Source: Lepidostoma basale (lineage: Eukaryota; Arthropoda; Insecta; Trichoptera; Lepidostomatidae). Taken from it: DNA of 64,000 bases. Made by a program: the position numbers and the translations under genes. The notes under the pieces are model-generated. The model did not search any database. It was not told where the DNA came from and worked only from the letters and a program-made list of their open reading frames with translations. The stretch spans positions 1,183,095-1,247,094 of the forward strand of contig JAHDVF020000223.1 of assembly GCA_022606425.2 (NCBI GenBank). Reading direction: 5' to 3'. Position 1 is the stretch's first letter. Each line of letters begins with the position of its first letter. Of this stretch, positions 54,671 through 64,000 are shown in pieces.

Positions 54671-54844
54671 TATTAAAAAAAAATGTTAACCTATTCGCAT
54701 CGGTGGTCATCATATCACGTGTAAGATTTCCTAACCGTTTACATCGTTAGCCGTGATATATCGTTTTGCGACTTTGCAGTACTTGTAGTGACTCTATTAC
54801 AGGTACCACATATTACAATAGGCGCCTTCCCCTGCCCCAGTTGC

Positions 54845-54935
54845 CCACATACCCAAGCTTCTTCAGTAGTTAATAATGTTAATATTACGAAGCCCTGAGG
54901 AAGCTTGGGTACAAGCAAAACTAGTCGACAATTAA
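54845..54935. repeat. foldback repeat F4 with hammerhead-like cores
   Basis: The + strand reads CTGAGGA (54895-54901), GCTT GGGTAC AAGC (stem II), AAAAC TA GTC (54917-54926). This is a full hammerhead order with only the G of GAAAC changed to A. The left side carries the inverted start CTGAAGAAGCTTGGGT on the minus strand (about 54851-54866). Confidence 0.6.
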
Positions 54936-54959
54936 AATAACCGCATGATGGTGAAAAAC

Positions 54960-56034
54960 AAAGTGAAGTGTATTTATTTCTTTTTATTTTGTAAATGTCT
55001 TACCACAAATGGAATGCTTCATACGAAAATTTGTCATATTGTATTCGCATCGTTCTATGTATAATATATTTTCTTTAATGTTATTTTTTTTCACCCTTTA
55101 TATCGATTTGGTTCGCGCTTTAACCCTCCCTTCCGTATGATGGGTATCTTCTATACGTTGCTTCTAATAACCATCAATATCACTATAGATATAATAAATA
55201 CAAGGTTAAGATTTTAGATATTCCTCCATAATATATTTACGCATTGATTTAAAAAATAATATTAATAATAATCAGAATTTATCGGGTACATCGGAGGTAT
55301 TATGTGAACATCAGAAACAAATTCGCGTATAAACTGTGTGCGCGAGTGCGCGACACTATATTCGCATCTCACTCTTGCATACTTCACTGTGGAAGCGCGA
55401 GGAGCTCAATGTTCTCACTGCCACCGGCAGGAGCTCTCGGGCTTGCAACCAGAGTTGACCTATGTCCGTTCCGTGAGCTTTGCCAAATGGTTTTTTAATG
55501 TTTTCAGCAAATAAATTTCTATGATTATATTTTTTTACTACAATTATAATTAATAGAGGGGATTAGCTATGAATGTTCTTATTTTTCCGATTTAAAATCG
55601 TTGATTTTTGATTGGGTAATGATTACCCAACACAGGAATGCGCGTTTTAATTTTAGCACCGTAAGGGAAAGGTTAATGGTATAAAGAGATTTTCAATACA
55701 ATAATAATTACTCGTATATTAATGCTCAGGCTACTCATAATTACAAGCCCCTTATAGATGAATGCATCAGATCGTTAAGTGCAAGCCTTCCCAAGCATTC
55801 TGTTGATCGGCTTACCCCTTTTCGCGAGCTACTTTGATTACACTCAGCTTCGCAGAGGGGTCCTGAGTCTTGACCTCACCGGTTCTCAAGTTTAGTCTTG
55901 AGTAAGTCTCGTACTTCATCTTCGTACCTGGCTCGTTCCGGGGGGGGGGGGAAACAAAGAGCGGGGCCACACTTGAATCTGTAGAGAAATGCAGCACTCA
56001 GGCGTTTGGTGATTTTTATTTTATTTTATTTTTA
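54960..56034. other. intergenic with a GC/CpG-rich patch
   Basis: 55320-55490 is GC-rich ('tgtgcgcgagtgcgcgacac') in AT-rich DNA and could be a promoter or exon of an unseen gene on either strand. A 12-G run lies at 55940-55951. No gene model is supported. Confidence 0.35.
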
Positions 56035-56100
56035 TAGAAATACTCGTAGAGTGAGGAGTCAGAAAAATACACGCGCGTGCATGACACGATGTTTGAATGA
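56035..56100 (+). mobile_element. RTE-like scrap
   Basis: 'gtgaggagtcagaaaaatac' and 'gcatgacacgatgtttgaat'. Confidence 0.5.
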
Positions 56101-56489
56101 CTTCGATCGTCCACAAAACAAATAAAAAACAAATAACATAAAATAAAATTATAAAAAATAAAATAACAAAACAAAAATAATTCAACACAATGTTCTTTTT
56201 GATGGTGCACATGTTGTCAGCTGGACGATCCGGACTTTTGTGATTATTTAATTTAAATTATACGTATCCAGTGTTTTTATTTTTAATTTACTGTAATTAG
56301 CACTTAAAACAATCCAACAAAAAAAAAATAAACACAAAACGATGCTCTTCATTAACTACTTCAATTTTTGCCTTTATTTCAACAGCGATAAGTTACGCCA
56401 GGTTAGCTGGCATCGATATATCGGTTTGTTCCTTTTAATTATTTTATTATTATTGTTATTGGCCGTTTGCCCACCGCGTAATGAAAACT

Positions 56490-56605
56490 AACAAACTAAC
56501 TAACCAATACGCTGTTCTATCCAGACAGAACTCTCGCTCATCTTCCACATTCATACGTTGTGACACGCACGTTCCTCAATTTTTCCGACTTTCAACATGG
56601 TTTTT
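56490..56605 (-). mobile_element. RTE-like 3' scrap
   Basis: 'actaactaaccaatacgctg' and 'cattcatacgttgtgacacg' match the family 3' end, diverged. Confidence 0.55.
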
Positions 56606-56796
56606 ATTTTATTTTCATCTTTATTCAGCACAAAGGTAAGCACTAAAACTACAGTACATTAATATTTTTAACAAACTCAACTTGTCTTGATCGCGTAAAA
56701 ATAAAGTTTCATGATCGTTCTTGTTCCCGACCATTTCTTAAAGGCACTCTACTATCGCGCTTCTCAAGTCTGAAGGTCATGTCCATCCCATATGAT

Positions 56797-57365
56797 TATG
56801 ATGATGATGATGATGATTTATATAGCGCCATTTTTGTGAAAGATTCACTTCAAGGGCGCTCAACGTCCAGAAAGCTTCTCTTAAAAAGAAAAGTTTTAAG
56901 AGAGCTTCTGAACACTCCTTCGTCGTCTTGATTGCGGATATTGTAGGGCAGCCTGTTCCACGCCGTCGGTCCCGCGATGCCAAAAGCGCGATCTGCGAAG
57001 TTTGAAGCTTCTTGGCGCCGCGGGACGAGAAGTTTGTGTGTTGCTTCTTCCTTCGAGGATCGTAGAGTTGACTGCCGAGGGTTCAAATTTGTCAGCTGGC
57101 AAAGTTCTGTGAGGTGGTGGGGCGCTCGTCCATGTAAGGCCTTGTGAACAAGTAGACACAGTTTATAGTCGATTCGCTCAGGTAACCTTAGCCAGTGAAG
57201 TCGATAGAGCATTGAGGTTATATGGGTGAATTTTGATGCACCAAAAATTAATCTTGCTGCAGCATTCATAATGGATTGCAGTCTATCCAGTTGCTTCTTG
57301 GGTTGTCCGGCATACAGTGAGTTGCAGTAGTCGACACGAGTATACCTTGCACCATGGTTCCCCAT
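56797..57365 (-). mobile_element. L2/CR1-like LINE, 5'-truncated, with (ATC)n 3' end
   Basis: The minus-strand frame is open from about 57350 to 56850 and ends in a 3' terminus 'agcgccatttttgtgaaaga' ... 'aagggcgctcaacg' beside a (GAT)n tract (56800-56815). The coding part is the thumb and C-terminus after the RT. Confidence 0.75.
56850..57350 (-). pseudogene. L2/CR1-like reverse transcriptase C-terminus
   Basis: TRVDYCNSLYAGQPKKQLDR, LQSIMNAAARLIFG, LHWLRLPERIDYKLCLLVHK, LHGRAPHHLTEL and AGPTAWNRLPYNIRN form the typical L2/CR1 post-catalytic region (DYCNSL...LQ..MNAAARL...LHWL....RI.YKL). Open without stops over about 165 codons but lacking the catalytic half. The first few residues of the frame (MGNHGARY) belong to flanking DNA. 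Confidence 0.8.
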
Positions 57366-57406
57366 TCACACCTGTCATCGATAAGTCTCCAGGCTTCGGC
57401 TATTGT

Positions 57407-57510
57407 TTCACCATGATAATGCCTTAGCAAGGCGAAATGTATCATTCTCATTAAATATAATAAATGTTCTACAAAACAAACGTTTTCATTCTTATAAATG
57501 CTACTCAATT
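57407..57510 (+). repeat. foldback family F1 half copy
   Basis: 'gataatgccttagcaaggcg', AAATGTATC in place of GAAACATGTC, then 'tctacaaaacaaacgttttc'. It directly abuts the L2-like fragment. Confidence 0.6.
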
Positions 57511-58139
57511 AATGACCAAACTTAAACACTATTTTTTTAAAATTTATATAGATTCTAAAAATAATATAAAAAGTAAATTTGTAATTTGAGAAATTCTCTA
57601 ATTTTCCCTATCAAAAAATAACACAAGATTTAAAAAAATGCTTTAACCTATCCATAAAAATAATTTTGTTGAAAACACCAAAAATATTATTTTCTACATT
57701 ATTAACAAAGAATATCTAAAACCCAACATAACTACAGGTAATAAAATTTTTAAATTTTATAATTTATCATTTACTTGAAATGTTTCGAAGACTCAATAAA
57801 CGAAATAATCGTATCTATCATATGATTATTTGATTTATGATGGATATGAAGTATGAAAAAGGCGGCGCGTGATCTTAAATGATTGTGTAATATAAGATAG
57901 AACTCAGTAATTTAACTTTATTTTATTTTCACAAAAGCATTTTTTTAACGGAATCCTAGAATCATGTTTCATTAAATAATTTTTCTTTTTCTTTCTTCGT
58001 TTCCTCATTATTGAGGGTCGTGATCTATGGAACTGCCTCTACTTCTTTTGCCTGGAACACTTCCTGTGCACATTAGAGATTTTTTTCCTGTTATTTTGAG
58101 TTCATTGAGTCGTTCGGAGGAGGCATAATCAAATAAATC
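57511..58139. other. intergenic, nothing recognised
   Basis: AT-rich, no supported feature. Confidence 0.35.
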
Positions 58140-58650
58140 AAAAAGTCATTCAATTTTATAGATTTTTTTTAATATTTTATGGGAATGACATGTTTCGCCC
58201 TTCTTAAGCATTATCGAGTGTAGAGTGGACGGCTGTACGGCTTTCATATGTTTTGCTTCCTTTGCCCACGATACTCTGCCGGACAACCTCTAGTAACTTT
58301 GTGTATTAACCCGAGTCCTGATTCATCAATTTTATTGCACACGCTCATCGGTCATCCGTGGTCATCGGCTTCGTTAGGCTGAGAATCTCCTGTGTCAGGT
58401 GTTTTGATTGTCCATTCAATCTATTTCGCCATTGTAATATGCTGGTACAGCAGTCTGAGTCCATTGCCTCCACTCGTGTGGTCTCAAAGTCCTGCACGGT
58501 TTGTTAACTCCACAAATGTGACATTTGATAATGCCTTAGAAGGGCGAAATATGTCATTCCCATAAAATATAATAATACTTTTGGAAAACTGACGTTTTCA
58601 TTCATATTAATTATTTATTATAATATGGAGTTTTACATCATTGTTCAAGA
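58140..58650. repeat. foldback family F1 with about 290 bp of cargo between the arms
   Basis: The left arm ('tttatgggaatgacatgttt', 'cgcccttcttaagcattatc') and right arm ('gataatgccttagaagggcg', AAATATGTC, 'attcccataaaatataataa') are inverted, but the loop holds 58211-58510. The cargo is less AT-rich and on the minus strand reads protein-like pieces such as LSGRVSWAKEAKHMKAVQPS with stops. The hammerhead-like order on the + strand spans 58521-58555. Confidence 0.6.
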
Positions 58651-58659
58651 AAAAATAAA

Positions 58660-58835
58660 TAAATAAATCAAAATTTGAATGTCGGCCACGTGAGGAGAAA
58701 TCGACGTGCGTGCTTGACCGACGTATTATATAAATGTTGAGGAAGCAAAATATGTACGTCAGGAAAGAAAAGGTCCATTATTTCTACGTATCCCTTTGGG
58801 GAGACAGCATGATGCTTAGTTGTTAGTTGTATATA
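58660..58835 (+). mobile_element. RTE-like 3' fragment
   Basis: 'tgaatgtcggccacgtgagg', 'aaatcgacgtgcgtgcttga' and 'ctttggggagacagcatgat'. Confidence 0.65.
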
Positions 58836-58928
58836 CTTTTTAAAAATTTTAAGTAATGCTTTCTTTCTTTCACCAATCTCATATTATATAATATATAAAA
58901 TATTCTATAACTGTTAATGAAAAAACTT

Positions 58929-59063
58929 TGTTTTTATATCACAATTTTATTTATTTTACGACAGCTGTTTCATCAACCAATGTTGACATCATCAGGTGTT
59001 ACAATGATGAACACTATGATGAAACAGCTGTCGTAAAATAAATACAATTGTGATATAAAAACA
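58929..59063. repeat. foldback repeat F5 with canonical hammerhead-like core
   Basis: 45-bp arms (58929-58973 and 59018-59063) pair with one mismatch ('acgacagctgtttcat' / 'atgaaacagctgtcgt'). On the minus strand 58995-58960 reads CTGATGA, TG TCAAC ATTG GTTGA T, GAAAC AGCT GTC. All conserved hammerhead core bases are present, with a 5-bp stem II and a minimal stem III. Stem I next to the core is weak (about 2 bp). This is the best preserved core in the window. Confidence 0.65.
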
Positions 59064-59229
59064 TTTTTTTTTCATTAAATTATAAAATGTTAAAGTATCA
59101 TAGTGTTTCGGCCAAAACAATAGACTATATAAAATATTCCTCTACGAATTCTCTTATATAGGTCATATGCTTATCGATTTTATTATTATCATCATCCTTA
59201 CATCCATATGAAAGAACAGGTATGAAAAT

Positions 59230-59380
59230 TGGTTCATATATATGCCGAATAAACCAACTAGTGATGTTTGTGTATACACGGAAAAATACAAAGGGTCGAC
59301 CTAGAAGAAGGCCAATTTCTCTTGAGAAACAGACCAAAAGATCTATTTAGAAGTAGAAGAAGATTATAATATATAAAAGT
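59230..59380 (+). pseudogene. possible LINE tail remnant
   Basis: VYTRKNTKGRPRRRPISLEK resembles the GRPRRRW tail motif. Too short to classify. Confidence 0.3.
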
Positions 59381-60099
59381 GTACATAAAGATAAAACCAT
59401 GAATGTTTATGTTTAATTCAAAAGCAGCATACTATTAAGTACAATGAAAATGGCATCAACTTTATTATAATAGATTTATTTAGGTAGTCGCATCGGTCAA
59501 AAAACTATAGAAATGTGTATAAAAAAACTTATTATGAATTTGGTGTTTCAACAAACAAAATCTATTGAAAGGTCACAACAAATTCTCGGAGTAGAACCTT
59601 GAATGTATTTTTATAATTTGAGCAAACATTTGAACAAACTAGATCTCTTCATGATCCTCGCGAGATTTACGATAAATACTTATAAAACTATGGAATATTC
59701 CACGTCTCTAACTCTATATACTCTCGTACATTACAGATTAAATTATTAATTTTAAAATTTCATCATGTTTACGTATTAGAGTATTTTTAATGTTCCTTTA
59801 ATTGGAAAAATTAACACGCCGCCTCTGTTGTGTTTTATAATTTACAATGTTCAATGTTTAAAAACACTAATTCTTAATTGAAGTTTAGAATTGAATTCTT
59901 AATTTAAATAAAAGAATGAGCTCAGTAACAAATCGGTTTTAAGGGATACAATTAATTGATTGACTTAATCAATTCCGTAGTTTTTGATAATAAATAAATA
60001 AACGAATTTTATATGATTTAAAATACTGACTTCTGAGTACATATTTAGAAGATTTTACAATTTCTACATTGGCAGAACGTTATAAAAGTTTTACCTGTT
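59381..60099. other. intergenic, nothing recognised
   Basis: AT-rich, no supported feature. Confidence 0.35.
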
Positions 60100-60215
60100 A
60101 TATTGCTCTCCCGATGATAAAGGTATAAAACCTTTGAAATATGTCGAGAAAATAAACTCTTTTGAGTTTATTTTTCTATATTTATAGTGGCAGAAACAGT
60201 GTTACAATTTCACGA
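60100..60215. repeat. foldback family F2 copy with hammerhead-like core
   Basis: The + strand reads CCGATGA (60111-60117), AAAGG TATAAAA CCTTT (perfect 5-bp stem II, 60119-60135), GAAAT ATGTC (to 60145), 'gagaaaataaactc'. The last part is inverted just after as 'gagtttatttttc'. One core base differs (CCGATGA for CTGATGA). Confidence 0.6.
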
Positions 60216-60249
60216 TGTGAATTGTGTTTCCATAATTGAAATTTCGCTG

Positions 60250-61140
60250 ATTTTTGTATGAAAAATCGATTTGGTAATTTAAGTTTGCCTTCGATGGAGC
60301 CAACAGGCCTGAATGATCAGGTGTTGAGCATAATTTATGAACGCACAAGTGGTCTATTTAAACACATGCGGGTACATGCACCGCCGTACGACTCTCCAAA
60401 TACCTTGTCCGAGTTAACTGTAACGATTTGTTCAATAAAACTTAAACCCCGCATCCGCTAATAGCATAAGTGAAATTTTGGGTGTCAAAAAAGGCTACAT
60501 TGCGCGGAAAAGACACACGGCAGTTATCCCTGTCCAACGCGCTGCCAAGCACCTGGAAAATGTTTTCTTTACTCCTTCACCACTCGCGGCTGGTGGCTTG
60601 TATCGCACTTATACCCAAACATTGGTATAGCAAAAGACGCGTCAACTCACCACACTACCGGAAGTGGTTGGCATTTCGTAAACAGGACCACCTTTTTCGA
60701 TACAACCGAAAACTCAAGGTTATCAGAAGAATTTTTTTTCTATGTTAGAATCGGCAATTTTCTTCTTGCTCGAATTTTGTATCTTGTTAAGCGCCGCGGG
60801 GACACCGCGACGATAAAATGAAGTTTCCAAAAAAAGGAATAAACCGTCAGCGCGCGCAGAAGGGAAGAAACCCAGTCAACAGTTTCCTTGCTACTCACGG
60901 GCGGTTTTCCGCGGAAAACTCGCCTGGATACGGATTCGCCCATACCATGGGCTGTGTTTGTACTTTTGCCTTGTTTGTTTGGTTGATCAGTCACTTGTCG
61001 GCAGCCGGTACGGGCGGTCGCTCCGAATCTCTTTGGCCGGTTCGATCTCTCGTACTTTGCTGATTACGGGCGATATATCACTTCTTCGTGTAAACGCGGG
61101 AAAATTCTACATCTTCTTGCCGTTACCTGGGTTAGAAATT
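60250..61140. other. GC-elevated island, possible unannotated exon or promoter
   Basis: Base composition rises well above the flanks, with CpG-containing runs ('cgcgcgcagaagggaagaaa', 'gtacgggcggtcgctccgaa'). ORFs up to 92 codons on both strands have no motif. It could be a 5' region of a gene to the right. Confidence 0.3.
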
Positions 61141-61431
61141 TAATCTTTAAAATTTTATTTTTTAAATTATTTATTTGGAATGATAATATTTTTTTTTCGA
61201 AAAAAAAAAATCGTTATTAAAAATACTGAAATCGAGCAGATATTTTTTTTGAAACGCCTAGCTATTATCGAAAAAATGCTGCGATAAATAAAAAGATTGG
61301 TTTTAATTCTGAATTAACGCGAAGGCGAATCGAATTGACGTAAACATTCTAGCTGTTGGAACGAAAATAAAATCACTCCAATGGACAAAGTGGAAAACTT
61401 TTAGTTATGATTCTTTGTGAAGAAAAGAAGT

Positions 61432-61512
61432 TCCAGTGATCTCCCTGGAAAAGACAATTGGTGCAGCCGGACTGGCGGCCTCCACCCCCGAAGTCAGCTG
61501 GTGCTACAGGTA
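61432..61512 (+). other. candidate exon with strong donor
   Basis: A GC-rich 80-bp segment ends CTACAG|GTAGGT and follows AG-ending acceptors (GAAAAG, TTCCAG). One frame reads TIGAAGLAASTPEVSWCYR. No protein family recognised. Either a small exon or a 5' UTR exon. Confidence 0.3.
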
Positions 61513-61549
61513 GGTTATTTCCAAATATGTTTTTTTCTTCAGATAACGG

Positions 61550-62574
61550 CAAGTGTTTGTTAAATTATTTTACATGTATTTTTCTCAGGCCAATGTTTCA
61601 CTAATTTACAGAACTAAACTATATTCAACGATGATGGCTAATGTTAAATCCAACAAGTTGATATTTTATTAAAATCTGTAAAAATACATTTATATCATAT
61701 ATGTATTAAGACGGCCCTTATTTTTCATTATTGTATTTTTTATGTCTCACCCCCTCAGTTTTTTTACAACTGGTCTAAAACTAACGCTAAAATATTTTTT
61801 GGTCATTCCTATGAGTTTTGCCCCAGAGGCTGTGAAGGTCGTCATTTATACAAAAAATACCGTTTTTTCGCAAATTTAACAGAAATAATAAAACAAGTTT
61901 ATGTGCACGTTAATAAACTCAATAATATCATATATACACTAGAAACATAGTACAAAATAACCCAACGGCACGTATCATTCACGAAAGAAAACTTATTCCC
62001 GTCGGCGTTGCAGGTCGGGAAAACGGACCACGGCGCTTTAACATAGTAAGTACTGCGACGTCTTCCAAATGAAGCGGTAGCACATAATTTGTTAAAAATG
62101 GAGCAAATAGGTAATCTTTGCAATCATACATATCTGATTGAAAAAGAAATGATAAAATATTGGATACCAAATTACCTTCTAATAAACAAATATTTTAAGC
62201 GTTATTTGTAGTTAGTGTTCACTACCATCCACTGGGATGGGAAGCTGCTTAGATCAATAAATAGAAATAAGAAGATTGACAGGCTAATAGTAATTATATC
62301 CGCTAACGCTCAAGATCATCTTTTAGGAGTCCCTCAATTGGCTTGCAGTGGAGACGACATTGCAGTAGTTTTTTTACACCTTGTTTAATGGAAATATTTT
62401 TTTATATAATACAATGCAACCGTTGTGTTGTAACAGCAGTGAGTCAAATACAGGAAGAAAAAAAGGTGCTTGCTTTAACTGAATGAAAACTGGGTAAAGA
62501 TCTCTAATACCTACCTTGCTGACACCATATACATATATAAATTGGTTTTATAGTCTACTTTTGAAGTATGCATT
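61550..62574. other. intergenic, nothing recognised
   Basis: AT-rich, no supported feature apart from short motif-free ORFs near 61900-62170. Confidence 0.35.
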
Positions 62575-63312
62575 GCTACATCGTCTGGATACGAACCGTG
62601 GTTATTTAATCTGTATATGGACAAATGTATGAACGAGCTGAAAGGGTTGGATGTAGGTGCCAAAATGAGCGGAGTGTCAGTAAGCTGTCTCTTGTATGCG
62701 GATGACGCTGTCCTTCTTGCAGACAACGAGCATGAACTACAAGTCCTGGTGAATTGTATGTATGAGGTATGCATGCGAAATAATCTGATGATGAATGTTA
62801 ATAAGTCCAAGGTAATGATTTTTGAAAAGGAAGTAATCACGACAGTCTGCAACATTAGCGTGAATGGTGAAAATTTGGAGCAAGTAGTTGAATTTAGGTA
62901 GTATGTTTACAAGAGATGGGCGAGTGGAGAGGGATATTGAAAGAAGGGTTGGGGCAGGCAACAAAGTGAATGGTGCACTTAAAGTTGTCATCGCAAACAA
63001 AAACCTATCAAAAAAGCTAGAATGGCAGTGCACAATGGTGTTCTTCTACCGACCCTTATGTATGGAAGCGAAGCATGGAACTGGCAAAAGAAGGATGAAA
63101 GTAGAATAAATGCAGTTGAAATGAGATCTCTTAGAAGAATGTGTGATACTCTGTGTATGATAGAGTGCCGAATGAAATATAAGAATGCGGTGCGAATGAT
63201 AGTGTCATGAACAAAATAATGAAAGGATCATTAAGACGGTTTGGACATTGAAAGAATGAATGAAGAAAGAATGGTAAAAAAATATGTTAATGATGTAATT
63301 GAACCATATATT
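62575..63312 (+). mobile_element. RTE-like fragment with intact YADD box, frameshifted
   Basis: From PWLFNLYMDKCMNELKGLDV through CLLYADDAVLLADNEHELQV, then frameshifts near 62885 and 63010 before GSEAWNWQKKDESRINAVEM and MRSLRRMC. It is cut off in 'gaatgaatgaagaaagaatg' by the (TA)n tract. Closest in sequence to the reference copy at 1168-4380. Confidence 0.8.
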
Positions 63313-63313
63313 C

Positions 63314-64000
<687 letters not shown>

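Noticed and set aside
59125..59337. 70-codon minus-strand ORF
   Set aside because: No family resemblance; the other strand carries a weak LINE-tail signature instead.

Overview
This is a window of an insect nuclear genome, AT-rich and dense in repeats. The evidence is one spliced animal gene with GT-AG introns, a (TTAGG)n array (the usual insect telomere unit), mariner, piggyBac and hAT elements, and non-LTR retrotransposons of arthropod type. The conserved LINE 3' end around 'CACTGCTGGACATAGGCCTC' and the tRNA-headed SINE make a moth or butterfly my best guess, but that is inference. There are no operons and no bacterial or viral genes.

Only one host protein-coding gene is well supported. 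It is an orthologue of transmembrane protein 198 (TMEM198), on the + strand, with eight coding exons between 32116 and 45365. The joined exons give an uninterrupted 342-residue seven-helix protein, and every intron phase agrees. A GC-rich Inr/DPE candidate first exon at 18.24-18.36 kb may be its distant 5' end. The end of its first coding exon, including the 5' splice site, has been amplified about 16 times in intron 1 (32.27-33.12 kb). This is the oddest structure in the window.

Layout. 0-4.4 kb: LINE, hAT and foldback repeats, then the longest RTE-like non-LTR element (minus strand, two overlapping ORFs broken by one frameshift). 4.4-18 kb: a mosaic of truncated RTE copies, tRNA-derived SINEs, other LINE 3' ends, an interstitial telomeric repeat, and an 845-bp hAT element with an 8-bp target duplication. 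18-32 kb: candidate promoter, a 255-bp near-perfect hairpin, an apparently intact mariner (24991-26227), a miniature piggyBac that still encodes only its C-terminal cysteine-rich domain (28229-28856), and one of two opposed MITEs. 32-45.5 kb: TMEM198 with repeats in its introns, including a TTAA-flanked MITE with paired palindromes (35249-35721). 45.5-64 kb: the second MITE, AT-rich gene-free DNA, more RTE copies, minisatellites, an L2-like LINE tail, a GC-rich island with a possible exon (60.2-61.5 kb), a degraded RTE RT domain, a long (TA)n tract, and the end of a second, broken mariner.

A recurring theme is a set of foldback repeats whose arms carry hammerhead-ribozyme-like cores (CTGANGA, short stem, GAAAC, 2-4 nt, GTC). 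I count at least six palindromic loci plus several half copies. The least decayed core is on the minus strand at 58960-58995. They look like Penelope-like-element or retrozyme relics, although no Penelope ORF is present.
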